Assembly (NCBI GenBank): GCA_934636265.1
Contig: CAKUAD010000006.1
Coordinates: 13,807-77,806, forward strand
Origin: an uncultured Flavobacterium sp.
GTDB lineage: Bacteria; Bacteroidota; Bacteroidia; Flavobacteriales; Flavobacteriaceae
DNA length: 64,000 nt
Reading direction: 5' to 3'
Position numbers and translations under genes: made by a program. The notes below the pieces were generated by a model. That model saw nothing but the letters and a program-made list of their open reading frames with translations. It made no database searches and was not told the origin of the DNA. Within the stretch, counting starts at the first letter, position 1; the number at the start of each line of letters is the position of its first letter. Shown here piece after piece: positions 1 through 8,265 of the stretch.

Positions 1-1
1 G

Positions 2-928
2 GTGATTACTTCGTTCTCTGAACTGTCGCAAATTATTGTGATGCCTGATTTTTCAGCGATAACCGATAGCCGCGTCTGGATTACGGCTGCCACAATTGCC
101 ATCGTCGCGTCAATCGAGACGCTTTTGTGTATCGAGGCGGCCGATCGCATGGACGTTGAAAAGCGCTACACCAATACTAATCGTGAACTCAAGGCGCAAG
201 GCTTTGGAAACATGCTCAGCGGATTGATCGGTGGACTTCCCATGACATCGGTGATCGTACGTACATCGGCCAATGTCAATGCGGGCGCCAAATCTAAGAT
301 GTCGGCCATTATCCACGGCTTTTTGTTGCTGGCCTGCGTTTTGGCGATTCCCGCAATACTCAACAAAATTCCGTTGGCCACCTTGGCAGCCGTGCTTTTG
401 ATGGTTGGCTATAAACTGGCCAAGCCGGCAACCTTTAAACACTTCTGGAGCTACGGAAAGTATCAGTTTGCGCCGTTTATCATTACGATTCTGGGTGTTG
501 TATTTACCGATCTGCTAACAGGAGTCGCCCTGGGTATCGCGGTGAGCATCATCTTCCTGGTCCGCGGAAACCTTAAGCGCGCTTACAACTTCCGTCGCGA
601 GCAATACGCCGACGGTGCCATCATCCACATCGATCTGGCACAGGAAGTCTCATTTCTTAACAAGGCTGCGATCAAATCAACCTTAAACGATATTCCGGAA
701 AACTCAAAAGTGGTCATCAGCGCTGCAGATACAGTGTACATTGCACACGACGTTTTGGATCTTATACGTGAATTCAAGGATGTCAAAGCCCCGCAGGAAG
801 GCATTCGCGTCAAGCTGGTTGGCTTTAAGGAAGCGTACGATCTGGAGAATACCGAGGAATTCGTCAACCACGTAAAAGTGACGCACAAAGTAAAATATAA
901 AGCCAAACAAGATAAAATGGCTGAATGA
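2..928 (+). CDS. SulP family inorganic anion transporter, C-terminal part (cut by window edge)
   Basis: The reading frame is open at the left edge, so only the last 308 residues of a protein that is normally about 500 or more residues are present. The visible part has several hydrophobic membrane segments (for example around residues 100-140 and 155-185) and the SulP-type stretch IVRTSANVNAGAKSKMS. A soluble STAS-like domain follows from about residue 195. SulP proteins move sulfate, bicarbonate or other anions across the inner membrane. A beta-carbonic anhydrase lies directly downstream on the same strand, which points to bicarbonate as the likely substrate; that pairing is a known theme, but the substrate is inferred. 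The GTG at position 2 is unlikely to be the true start. Confidence 0.9.
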   Translation: MITSFSELSQIIVMPDFSAITDSRVWITAATIAIVASIETLLCIEAADRMDVEKRYTNTNRELKAQGFGNMLSGLIGGLPMTSVIVRTSANVNAGAKSKMSAIIHGFLLLACVLAIPAILNKIPLATLAAVLLMVGYKLAKPATFKHFWSYGKYQFAPFIITILGVVFTDLLTGVALGIAVSIIFLVRGNLKRAYNFRREQYADGAIIHIDLAQEVSFLNKAAIKSTLNDIPENSKVVISAADTVYIAHDVLDLIREFKDVKAPQEGIRVKLVGFKEAYDLENTEEFVNHVKVTHKVKYKAKQDKMAE

Positions 929-1026
929 TAGATAAAATTGTAAATTGGCCTCGCGAAAGTTATTTTGTAGTAGGCCACAGTACTAACAAAATAAATTGTA
1001 AACGTTTGAAAACACTGACTAAAGAA

Positions 1027-1647
1027 ATGCAGGACGCCATAACGCCTTCATCGGCACTGGAACTATTAAAAGAAGGAAACAAAAGGTTTGTAAATAACCT
1101 GAAGGCAAACCGAAACCTCCTGCAACAGGCTAACGAAACCTCCGATGGGCAACATCCTTTTGCCATCATTTTGAGTTGTATCGACAGCCGTACGTCGGCC
1201 GAACTGATTTTTGACCAAGGATTGGGCGATATCTTTAGCGTCCGGATTGCGGGCAACATCGTCAACGAGGACATTTTGGGCAGTATGGAGTTTGCCTGCA
1301 AAGTGGCGGGTTCTAAAATCATCGTGGTTTTGGGTCACTCCAAATGCGGTGCCATCAAAGGGGCGTGCGAACATGTCGAAATGGGGAACCTGACGGCACT
1401 TTTGTCAAAAATCCGCCCGGCCGTCGAGGATGAACTGGAAACTACCGACTACCGCTCCTGCGACAAAAATGAGTTTGTTGAAAGTGTTGCGGTACGCAAT
1501 GTCCGCCGCTCGGTAAAAGCCATAATGGAAAGAAGCCTGATTTTGAGCGATATGATCAAAAACGGCGAAATCGGCATCATTGGCGGAATCCACGATATCA
1601 CTTCCGGTCAGGTAACCTACCTGGATGACACCAAACACATAGCATAA
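1027..1647 (+). CDS. beta-class carbonic anhydrase
   Basis: Interconverts CO2 and bicarbonate in the cytoplasm. With the start at 1027 the protein has 206 residues, close to the family norm. The zinc ligands of the beta class are visible: Cys51 in SCIDSR (with the Asp53-Arg55 dyad), His104 and Cys107 in GHSKCGA. The RIAGN motif follows the first Cys, as expected. The frame also has an upstream ATG at 925 overlapping the SulP stop (ATGA), but the extra 34 residues resemble no part of the family, so the internal ATG is preferred. Its position behind a SulP transporter suggests a transporter/anhydrase pair for bicarbonate supply. A strong hairpin terminator follows immediately. Confidence 0.93.
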   Translation: MQDAITPSSALELLKEGNKRFVNNLKANRNLLQQANETSDGQHPFAIILSCIDSRTSAELIFDQGLGDIFSVRIAGNIVNEDILGSMEFACKVAGSKIIVVLGHSKCGAIKGACEHVEMGNLTALLSKIRPAVEDELETTDYRSCDKNEFVESVAVRNVRRSVKAIMERSLILSDMIKNGEIGIIGGIHDITSGQVTYLDDTKHIA

Positions 1648-1651
1648 TACA

Positions 1652-1673
1652 GCCGCCTACGGGCGGTTTTTTT
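1652..1673 (+). terminator. Rho-independent terminator after carbonic anhydrase
   Basis: CCGCC-TACG-GGCGG hairpin followed by seven T. It ends the SulP/carbonic anhydrase unit just 4 nt after the stop codon, at the convergent junction with the LETM1-related gene. Confidence 0.85.
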
Positions 1674-2868
1674 ATTCGTGTTCCTGATTTTCGTTAAAGG
1701 AAGACGGCAATAGTGTCGGGATAAATTTGATGAGAATGGGCAAAAGCAGTCCGCCGCCGGGCAACAGGAAAATGGTAAGCGACGGGATTGATTTGATGAT
1801 GTCGACCATTTGGCGCTTGACGCGTTTGCGTTCGGTAGGATCAAGTTCCCGCTGGGTTGATTGCGCCAGCAGCGACATCAGTTCGGCACTTTGCGAAATC
1901 TCCTTGATCAGGCGTTTTTTGTTGCGCGTCATCAGCGTGTAAACCATCTGCGTCATGTGGTCGTAAAAATTACGCACCGGGCTCGAGTGGTTAAAGTACG
2001 GAATTTGATTTTTGTGCGCAGAGAGAAAATCGTGCGTGGCAATGATGCTCTTGGCGATAAACGAATCAGGAACGTCCATGGTTTCGCCCATTTTATACAA
2101 AAAATACGCTTCTTCGTTCTCAATGACGCCGTCGCTCCAAAGCGCCAGACCCGCCATGTCTATAAAGTAGTATTTTTCCAACACATCGGTAAACGCCGAC
2201 AGTTTCAATTGCTCGGGATCGTTGATGCCGCGCTTGGAAAACTTACTGTACCGGATTGAGGTTTCAAAAAGTTTCAAGAGCAGGTCATCGTGTGCCGATT
2301 TGACCGTCTTGGCAGCCAGGGCAAGCGTTACGATGCTGATGACGGCCTCTTCAATTTTTTGCAGATAACCCTCGGGTATTCCGTCCTGCAGGAATCGGCG
2401 AAAAGCCAATACATCGATAAAAAGAAGGGCATTGGTTACAATGTTCGAGAAATTCTTGCTCACCACATCGTGATTGGTCCGCACGCGTTGGGTGATCACC
2501 TCTTCCAGCCGTCCTGATGCGAATCCGCCCGGGAGTATTTTTTTAAGAACGCTTTCAGCCGGTGACATCTTGCGGTAAAATTCCAGCGCACGCAACACAA
2601 AATCGGCAGGGTCGTGTTTTCCCGTCAGCCGGTAGGCGTCAAACAAAGCGAGCAACAAGGCAGCTTTTGAAAATTCATCTTCAACCCAACCCGTAGTTTT
2701 CAAGGTAAAACCGTCGCCAAACGTTACCACATGCCCGTAGAGGAATCCGGTTTCGCGCAGGGATGTGTAAAACGCATGGGGGTTTGGCTCCAGCGGTAAC
2801 TGCAGCGGTTTTTGGGTTGCAAAAAGTTTATCGATCCACCCGGGTGCCGACGGATTGAGCGTCATCAT
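1672..2868 (-). CDS. LETM1-related biofilm-associated protein
   Basis: A 398-residue protein matching the flavobacterial family usually named LETM1-related biofilm-associated protein; its exact function is not established. The C-terminus carries the LETM1-like stretch RKRVKRQMVDIIKSIPSL followed by a hydrophobic, glycine-rich segment (about residues 355-385) that could insert in a membrane. A TerB-like acidic segment, LWSDGVIENEEAYFLYKMGE, lies near the middle. The N-terminal half is helical and unrecognised. The -7 box TAGATTTG ends 4 nt before the ATG, so the mRNA may be leaderless. It lies downstream of sodC on the same strand with a 45-nt gap. The family name is recalled from sequence pattern; the biofilm role is not shown here. 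Confidence 0.75.
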   Translation of the reverse strand: MMTLNPSAPGWIDKLFATQKPLQLPLEPNPHAFYTSLRETGFLYGHVVTFGDGFTLKTTGWVEDEFSKAALLLALFDAYRLTGKHDPADFVLRALEFYRKMSPAESVLKKILPGGFASGRLEEVITQRVRTNHDVVSKNFSNIVTNALLFIDVLAFRRFLQDGIPEGYLQKIEEAVISIVTLALAAKTVKSAHDDLLLKLFETSIRYSKFSKRGINDPEQLKLSAFTDVLEKYYFIDMAGLALWSDGVIENEEAYFLYKMGETMDVPDSFIAKSIIATHDFLSAHKNQIPYFNHSSPVRNFYDHMTQMVYTLMTRNKKRLIKEISQSAELMSLLAQSTQRELDPTERKRVKRQMVDIIKSIPSLTIFLLPGGGLLLPILIKFIPTLLPSSFNENQEHE

Positions 2869-2872
2869 GCTG

Positions 2873-2880
2873 CAAATCTA
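2873..2880 (-). promoter_or_regulatory. -7 promoter element (TAGATTTG) 4 nt before the LETM1-related start
   Basis: A perfect match to the Bacteroidota -7 consensus TAnnTTTG, read on the minus strand. Only four bases separate it from the ATG, which would place the transcription start at or next to the start codon. No clear -33 TTTG is visible at the usual distance. Confidence 0.5.
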
Positions 2881-2913
2881 ACCAAATAACGCTTACGATG
2901 GCCGGCCGCGAAT

Positions 2914-3423
2914 TTAAGGAATTATCAAGGCCGAACACGCCTGACGCCCGCCCGCATTTCCGGTGGGTTGCGTGGTGTAATCATCGGCTTTTTCGTGAAC
3001 GATCAGGCTTTTTCCCACAATATTTTTGGTCTCGTCATCACACCCGATACACCATTGGTCAGTTTCAAAAGTAATCTTGCCATGGCCGGAGGCATCTGCG
3101 GTAAAATTTCCGATGTCGCCGCGGTGGTATTCACCTTCGCCCCATTTTCCGTGCTTCTTAAAGGTTGGATTCCAATGTCCGCCCGCCGACTCAAACGTCC
3201 CGGCACAGTCAGCTTTTTCATGGATGTGTATGGCGTGCTCGCCCGGTGTCAGCCCTTGAAGGTGCGCTTCAAATTTCACTTTTTTGTCCTGCTGGGTAAA
3301 CACGGCATTTCCAGTAATGCCAGATCCGGTGGCTGCGGTAAAATCAACTTTCAGTTCTTTTTTGGGAGAGGGACTGCAGGCAATCATCAATGCCACTATT
3401 GCCGGATAAACAAGATTTCTCAT
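2914..3423 (-). CDS. sodC: Superoxide dismutase [Cu-Zn], lipoprotein form
   Basis: Converts superoxide to hydrogen peroxide and oxygen in the periplasm. The 169-residue protein begins with a lipoprotein signal (lipobox LMIAC, Cys16), so it should be membrane-anchored outside the cytoplasm. Metal ligands in family order are visible: His66 and His68 (HIHEK), His83 (GGHWNP), His91 and His100 (GEYHRGD), Asp103, and the copper ligand His143 (SLIVHEKADD). The disulfide cysteines are Cys73 and Cys163 (RQAC). Two extra cysteines (QWCIGCDD) lie in the region before the last His. It is divergent from the FAD oxidoreductase and has a good promoter. Confidence 0.93.
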   Translation of the reverse strand: MRNLVYPAIVALMIACSPSPKKELKVDFTAATGSGITGNAVFTQQDKKVKFEAHLQGLTPGEHAIHIHEKADCAGTFESAGGHWNPTFKKHGKWGEGEYHRGDIGNFTADASGHGKITFETDQWCIGCDDETKNIVGKSLIVHEKADDYTTQPTGNAGGRQACSALIIP

Positions 3424-3436
3424 ATCGGTTTTTATT

Positions 3437-3469
3437 TAAAGTTAACCACAAAATTTAGTCTTTCGCAAA
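3437..3469 (-). promoter_or_regulatory. sodC promoter (TTTG-N21-TAACTTTA)
   Basis: Minus-strand -33 TTTG (CAAA at 3466-3469), a 21-nt spacer, and -7 TAACTTTA (7 of 8 to TAnnTTTG) at 3437-3444. The -7 box ends 13 nt upstream of the sodC ATG. Confidence 0.6.
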
Positions 3470-3529
3470 AAAATAAGTTAAAACCTGTCTTTAACATTTG
3501 ATGTCGCTGTAACTTTAAAATAAAAAACT

Positions 3530-4726
3530 ATGGATTTGCGTGCCGGATTCCCGCTTTGGCTTGTTCGCGACGGACTGCCTTTTTCATTCCCAAAACTCAA
3601 TAAAGACCTGGAAACCGATGTGCTCATCATAGGCGGGGGCATCACCGGTGCGTTGGTTAGGCATCACATGGCCGAGGCAGGAATCGCGACGGTTACGGTT
3701 GATGCCAGAACCATTGGATTGGGCAGTACATGCGCAAGTACCTCGCTACTCCAGTACGAGATTGACACGCCGCTTTGGAAGCTCAGGGAACTCGTGGGCA
3801 GGGAAAAGGCCGACAGGGCATACCATCTGTGCAACCAGGCCATTGTGCAACTGGCTGAGATGTCGGGCAAAATCGGATACAAGGAATTCTTTCACCGGGA
3901 CAGCCTCTATTTTGCCGCTTACAAAAAGGATGTCAGGGATTTAAAAAAAGAATTCGATGCCCGACAGGAAGCCGGCTTTGATGTCAGGTGGCTGGAGGGT
4001 AAGGATGTCCGCCGCGAATTTGGGTTTGATGCCCCAGCGGCAATTTTGTCACATCACGGCGCCGAGGCCAACGCGTATCAGTTGATGCATACGCTGATGC
4101 AAAAGTTTCCCAATCATCCGGTGTTTGACCGGACCAAAATTCTATCGGCAATACCACTCGGAAAAGGCATGGTAGCCACTACATCGACCGGACATAAGAT
4201 TCGCGCTAAAAAGGTGGTTTACGCTACGGGATATGAAGTTGTGGAGGTACTGGACAAACCCATTGTAAAATTGTTGTCCACCTATGCGTTGGCCAGTGAG
4301 CATCAGCAAAACCTCCCGGCCTGGAAAGGAAGTACGTTGCTTTGGAACACGGCCGATCCCTATTTGTATATACGGGCCACAGCCGATGGGCGGATTATTG
4401 TTGGCGGACGGGATGAGGAGTTTTACAGTCCCGTCAAACGCGATAAACTCATCAAAAGAAAGTCGGTGCAATTGGTTAACGACTTTAAAAAACTGTATCC
4501 GGAAATTGACCTTGTAGCCGAGTTCAGTTGGGCCGGTACTTTTGGATCGACCAAAGACGGCCTTCCTTTTATAGGCGTGTATGACAAAATGCCCAATAGT
4601 TATTTTGCCTTGGGTTTTGGCGGAAACGGCATCACTTTTAGCCAGGTAGCCGCTAAGTTGCTTGTGGATTTGTATAAAGGCATAAAAAACAGTGATTTGG
4701 AGATCTTTTCATTTGACCGCGAATAA
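3530..4726 (+). CDS. FAD-dependent oxidoreductase (DAO family)
   Basis: A 398-residue flavoprotein of the D-amino-acid-oxidase/glycine-oxidase fold. The Rossmann dinucleotide motif VLIIGGGITGALVRHHMAEA sits at about residues 31-50, and the C-terminal FAD contact WAGTFGSTKDGLPFIG near residue 343 is typical. No cysteine ligands for an Fe-S or Rieske domain are present, so this is the short, single-domain form. The substrate cannot be told from sequence; related proteins oxidise amines or amino acids. It stands alone: sodC is divergent upstream, and the small lmo0937-type gene downstream has its own promoter. A possible -7 TAACTTTA is at 3510-3517. Confidence 0.85.
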   Translation: MDLRAGFPLWLVRDGLPFSFPKLNKDLETDVLIIGGGITGALVRHHMAEAGIATVTVDARTIGLGSTCASTSLLQYEIDTPLWKLRELVGREKADRAYHLCNQAIVQLAEMSGKIGYKEFFHRDSLYFAAYKKDVRDLKKEFDARQEAGFDVRWLEGKDVRREFGFDAPAAILSHHGAEANAYQLMHTLMQKFPNHPVFDRTKILSAIPLGKGMVATTSTGHKIRAKKVVYATGYEVVEVLDKPIVKLLSTYALASEHQQNLPAWKGSTLLWNTADPYLYIRATADGRIIVGGRDEEFYSPVKRDKLIKRKSVQLVNDFKKLYPEIDLVAEFSWAGTFGSTKDGLPFIGVYDKMPNSYFALGFGGNGITFSQVAAKLLVDLYKGIKNSDLEIFSFDRE

Positions 4727-4730
4727 ATCC

Positions 4731-4786
4731 TATAACATTCCTTTCAAATTTTGTAACGCAACTGTTTTGGTGGTCAAGTAATTTTG
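4731..4786 (+). promoter_or_regulatory. Direct-repeat promoter of the small membrane protein gene
   Basis: TATAAC at 4731, TGTAAC at 4752 (21 bp apart), then a perfect -7 box TAATTTTG at 4779-4786, whose start is 27 bp from the second repeat. The same layout occurs at five other small genes in the window. Confidence 0.65.
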
Positions 4787-4831
4787 GATTATAAGTTAAA
4801 ATCAACATTACTAACCAAATATTTAAAAATC

Positions 4832-4993
4832 ATGGGAAATTTATTGTACACTATTGCGGTGATTCTGGTAATCATTTGGGCGATCAGCTTTTTGGGCGGA
4901 TTTGTAACCGGAAGCCTTATTCATATTCTTCTGGTCATTGCAATCATCGTAGTTCTTTTGCGAATTATCCAGGGACGCAAACCGTTAGATTAA
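4832..4993 (+). CDS. lmo0937 family small membrane protein
   Basis: A 53-residue protein: MGNLLYT, then two hydrophobic helices (about residues 4-24 and 27-44) separated by a Gly-rich turn (FLGGFVTGS), ending in a basic tail RIIQGRKPLD. This is the pattern of the lmo0937 family of tiny inner-membrane proteins, whose function is unknown but which often appear among general-stress genes. The ATG at 4832 is chosen over a frame start at 4784 because the latter falls inside the -7 promoter element. It is followed by a strong terminator, so it is a single-gene unit. It shares its promoter design with five other small genes here. Confidence 0.8.
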   Translation: MGNLLYTIAVILVIIWAISFLGGFVTGSLIHILLVIAIIVVLLRIIQGRKPLD

Positions 4994-5016
4994 CCAAAAC
5001 GATCAAAAGCAAAAAA

Positions 5017-5045
5017 CCGTCGCTGATTAGCGGCGGTTTTTTTTT
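5017..5045 (+). terminator. Rho-independent terminator after lmo0937-type gene
   Basis: CCGTCGCT-GATT-AGCGGCGG hairpin (8 bp with one G-T pair) followed by nine T. It sits between convergent genes. Confidence 0.88.
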
Positions 5046-5061
5046 GGGAATTGATAAATGG

Positions 5062-6855
5062 TTAGAAGCAATATTGGTTTTCGGCAATCAGTTTTTGGGC
5101 AATGGTTTCCTTTAGACTGACCACGTTGGGAATGTTGTTGTACTTGGTAAAGCGTCTGAGTCCCATCATCATCATACGCTGTTCGTCGCCCTCGGCAAAT
5201 GATGCGATTCCTTCCTTACCTTTGGTATACACCAAGTCGACGGCATTGTACAGGTAAAGCTGCGCCATCGCTATCTGTGCTTTTGCGTGATCCGCGCCCA
5301 GTTTCTTGGCCATTTTCTCGGTCCTTAAAACGGTCGATTCGGCCAGATAGATTTCGATCAGGATGTCGGCGGCAGCCATCAGGAGTTGCTGGTGGCTTTC
5401 CAGATCCGGCCCGTATTTTTGCACCGCGCTTCCGGCCACCATAAGGAAGGCCTTTTTCAGCTTGGCGATCATTTCCTTCTCCTCGGCAAATAATTCACTG
5501 TAATCGGGAATTTCAAAATCAGGGATTCCCATCAATTCTTCGGCAACTTTCATCGCCGGATTGAGCAGATCCACATGGCCTTTCATCGCTTTTTTGACCA
5601 ACATCCCTACGCTGAGCATCCGGTTAATCTCATTGGTGCCTTCATAAATCCGTGCAATCCGCGCATCCCGCCAGGCGCTTTCCATTGGCGTATCTTCAGA
5701 AAAGCCCATGCCACCCAAAATTTGGATGCCCTCATCCGAACAGTTCTGGATATCTTCGGACACGGCCACTTTAAGGATCGAACACTCGATGGCAAATTCC
5801 TCGACGCCTTTCAATTCAGCTTCCTGATGTGACGCTCCCGCAGCCTCGCGAAGCTTGATACGGGTTTCGATGTCTTTGGCCGCCCGATAGGTGGCGCTTT
5901 CACCCGCAAAGGCGCTGGTGGCCATCATGGCAAGTTTAGAGCGGATGGCGCCAAAAGATGAAATCGGAACGTTAAACTGAACGCGCTCATTGGCATATTG
6001 TACCGCTCCCGATGTCACCCGGCGTTGGGCATCCAGGCAGGCAGCCGCCAGTTTGATCCTGCCGACGTTAAGGGCGTTCATCGCAATTTTGAATCCTTCG
6101 CCGCGACCGGCCAGCATGTTGTTTACGGGAACCTTGGTTTCGTTAAAGAAAACCTGTCGGGTAGATGAGGCGCGAATTCCCAGTTTGTGTTCTTCCTCAT
6201 TCATCGAAATCCCGTTTGACGGATCGTTTTCCACAATGAAGCCGGTGATGTTTTTGTCGTCTTCAATACGCGCAAACACAATAAACAGGTTGCAGAATCC
6301 GGCGTTGGAAATCCACATTTTTTGTCCGGTGATGCTGTAGTGGGTGCCATCGGCCGACAAAACAGCCTTGGTCTTTCCTGAATTGGCATCTGATCCGGCT
6401 CCGGGTTCCGTCAGGCAGTATGCGCCAAACCACTCGCCCGTAGCCAGTTTTGGGACGTATTTTTGTTTTTGCTCTTCCGTACCGTAAAGCGTGATGGGCA
6501 TCGTACCAATACCGGTGTGTGCGCCAAAAGCTGTCGAGAATGATCCGGTGGCACCGGAAATATAATCGCATACCAGACAAGTGTCCACGAACCCGGCACC
6601 CATTCCGCCGTAGGCTTCAGGAACGGCAACGCTCAGGAAACCCATGTCGCCGGCCTTGCGCATACACGCCTCGGTAAAAGCGTAGTCTTTGTTTTCAAAT
6701 CTGATTTTGTTGGGCCAGATTTCCTTGTCGACGAATTCCTTTACCGAATCGCGCATCATGATTTGCTCTTCGGAGAAATCCTCAGGCGTAAAAATATCTT
6801 CGCACTTGCTTTCCCTTACAAGGAACTGTCCGCCGCGGATTACGTCTTTTTCCAT
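5062..6855 (-). CDS. Acyl-CoA dehydrogenase
   Basis: First step of fatty-acid beta-oxidation: FAD-dependent desaturation of acyl-CoA to trans-2-enoyl-CoA. At 597 residues it is longer than the short-chain enzymes (about 380) and has the C-terminal extension of VLCAD-like bacterial forms. Visible motifs are YCLTEPGAGSDANSGKT (FAD/substrate contact), KMWISNAGFCNLF, ILGGMGFSEDTPME, and IYEGTNEINRML, where the Glu of YEGT is the usual catalytic base. It is the last gene of the marR-hydroxyacyl-CoA dehydrogenase-thiolase-dehydrogenase unit, all on the minus strand. The 136-nt gap before it holds repeat-like purine-rich sequence but no obvious terminator. Confidence 0.93.
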   Translation of the reverse strand: MEKDVIRGGQFLVRESKCEDIFTPEDFSEEQIMMRDSVKEFVDKEIWPNKIRFENKDYAFTEACMRKAGDMGFLSVAVPEAYGGMGAGFVDTCLVCDYISGATGSFSTAFGAHTGIGTMPITLYGTEEQKQKYVPKLATGEWFGAYCLTEPGAGSDANSGKTKAVLSADGTHYSITGQKMWISNAGFCNLFIVFARIEDDKNITGFIVENDPSNGISMNEEEHKLGIRASSTRQVFFNETKVPVNNMLAGRGEGFKIAMNALNVGRIKLAAACLDAQRRVTSGAVQYANERVQFNVPISSFGAIRSKLAMMATSAFAGESATYRAAKDIETRIKLREAAGASHQEAELKGVEEFAIECSILKVAVSEDIQNCSDEGIQILGGMGFSEDTPMESAWRDARIARIYEGTNEINRMLSVGMLVKKAMKGHVDLLNPAMKVAEELMGIPDFEIPDYSELFAEEKEMIAKLKKAFLMVAGSAVQKYGPDLESHQQLLMAAADILIEIYLAESTVLRTEKMAKKLGADHAKAQIAMAQLYLYNAVDLVYTKGKEGIASFAEGDEQRMMMMGLRRFTKYNNIPNVVSLKETIAQKLIAENQYCF

Positions 6856-6906
6856 AATTATTACGAATTTGAATATAAGTTAGTTGTTGGTTGCTTTTCT
6901 TGAGCA

Positions 6907-6922
6907 AAGAAGAAAGACCGCT
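6907..6922. repeat. Purine-rich repeat unit, copy 1 (fad operon gap)
   Basis: AAGAAGAAAGACCGCT, matching AAGAAGCAAGATCGCT at 8210-8225 in 14 of 16 positions. Both copies lie in the two gaps of the same operon. Confidence 0.35.
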
Positions 6923-6991
6923 CTTGCTTAAAGAAGAAAAATTTATTTCAGTTTGCGCATAAAGCCAGCAATGATTGCGATCTTTCTTCTC

Positions 6992-8173
6992 TCAAAGAAG
7001 CTCGTAAATCCCGGCGGCTCCCTGCCCGGTTCCCACACACATCGTCACCATGCCGTACTTTAGGCCGCGCCGCTTCATCTCGTCAAATAACTGCACCGAC
7101 AGTTTTGCGCCCGTACAGCCCAGCGGGTGTCCCAGGGCGATCGCACCGCCGTTTACGTTGATGATATCCGGGTTAAGACCCAATTCGCGGATGACGGCCA
7201 GCGACTGCGATGCAAAAGCTTCGTTGAGTTCGATGAGCTGGATGTCATTCTGGTTCATTCCGGCCTGTTTAAGCGCTTTTGGAATGGCCTTGACCGGACC
7301 GATGCCCATGATTCTCGGCTCGACTCCGGCCGATGCATACGTCACCAATCGGGCAATGGGTTCCAGGTTGAGTTCCTTGACCATTTCTTCACTCATGATC
7401 ATGACAAAGGCAGCTCCGTCGCTCATCTGTGACGAATTTCCCGCGGTTACCGAGCCATCGGCGGCAAATACCGGCTTGAGTTTGGCCAGCGCTTCCAGAT
7501 TGGTATCGGCGCGCGGACCTTCGTCTTTTGTGACATTATACGTTTTTGTGGCTTTTTTGCCTTTTTCGTCCAGATAAGTTTGTTCAACCGCAATCGGAAC
7601 GATTTGATTGTCAAATTTACCCTCGGCCTGAGCCTTCAACGCTTTTTGGTGCGACTGGTACGCAAAAGCGTCCTGATCTTCACGCGAGACGTTGAATTGC
7701 TTGGCGACTGCTTCGGCAGTGAGGCCCATTCCCCAGTAATAATCTTCGTGCCCTTCCTTGGCCACGCGGTAATCTGGGGTGGGTTTATAGCCGCCCATCG
7801 GGATAAAGCTCATGCTTTCCGCTCCGCCCGCAATGATGCAATCAGCCATTCCTGACTGGATGCGCGCGGTGGCAAGCCCGATGGTTTCCAATCCCGAGGC
7901 GCAATAGCGGTTTACGGTTACCCCCGGAACGTCGGTGACTTTGAGTCCCATCAGCGAGATCAACCGGCCCACGTTAAGTCCTTGTTCGGCCTCGGGCATG
8001 GCGTTTCCTACCATGACGTCGTCAATGCGGGATTTGTCAAAATCCGGCAATTCTTTCATCAGGTATTCGATGGTCTCGGCGGCGAGTTCGTCGGGGCGCT
8101 TAAAGCGAAAAACCCCTTTGGGCGCTTTGCCCACCGCCGTGCGGAATCCTTTTACTATGTATGCTGTTTTCAT
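6992..8173 (-). CDS. Acetyl-CoA C-acyltransferase (3-ketoacyl-CoA thiolase)
   Basis: Last step of beta-oxidation: thiolytic cleavage of 3-ketoacyl-CoA to acetyl-CoA and a shortened acyl-CoA. The protein has 393 residues with the complete thiolase triad: nucleophile Cys91 (NRYCASGLETI), His349 (GGAIALGHPLGCTGA) and Cys379 (TMCVGTGQGAA). The ATG at 8173 gives the standard N-terminus MKTAYIVKGFRTAVGKAP. A frame extension to 8335 would overlap the upstream gene with non-thiolase sequence and is rejected. It lies between the hydroxyacyl-CoA dehydrogenase and the acyl-CoA dehydrogenase in one operon. A biosynthetic role cannot be excluded, but the context favours degradation. Confidence 0.94.
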   Translation of the reverse strand: MKTAYIVKGFRTAVGKAPKGVFRFKRPDELAAETIEYLMKELPDFDKSRIDDVMVGNAMPEAEQGLNVGRLISLMGLKVTDVPGVTVNRYCASGLETIGLATARIQSGMADCIIAGGAESMSFIPMGGYKPTPDYRVAKEGHEDYYWGMGLTAEAVAKQFNVSREDQDAFAYQSHQKALKAQAEGKFDNQIVPIAVEQTYLDEKGKKATKTYNVTKDEGPRADTNLEALAKLKPVFAADGSVTAGNSSQMSDGAAFVMIMSEEMVKELNLEPIARLVTYASAGVEPRIMGIGPVKAIPKALKQAGMNQNDIQLIELNEAFASQSLAVIRELGLNPDIINVNGGAIALGHPLGCTGAKLSVQLFDEMKRRGLKYGMVTMCVGTGQGAAGIYELL

Positions 8174-8209
8174 GTTTATTTTTTTTTGAGAGGAAAGACG
8201 CTTCGCTAA

Positions 8210-8225
8210 AAGAAGCAAGATCGCT
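8210..8225. repeat. Purine-rich repeat unit, copy 2 (fad operon gap)
   Basis: AAGAAGCAAGATCGCT, the partner of 6907-6922. It is preceded by a related unit, GGAAAGACGCTTCGCT (8192-8207), so that GCTTC and GAAGC can form a short hairpin. Confidence 0.35.
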
Positions 8226-8265
8226 TCACTGAAAGACAGGCAGTCTTTTCTCTTTCTTCTTTTCT

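Noticed and set aside
964..998. Possible carbonic anhydrase promoter (TTTG ... TAAATTG)
   Set aside because: The -7 part lacks one T of TAnnTTTG and the spacer is about 24 nt; too weak to list.
925..1026. Upstream ATG extension of the carbonic anhydrase
   Set aside because: The extra 34 residues do not look like any part of a beta-carbonic anhydrase; the internal ATG at 1027 gives the usual length.
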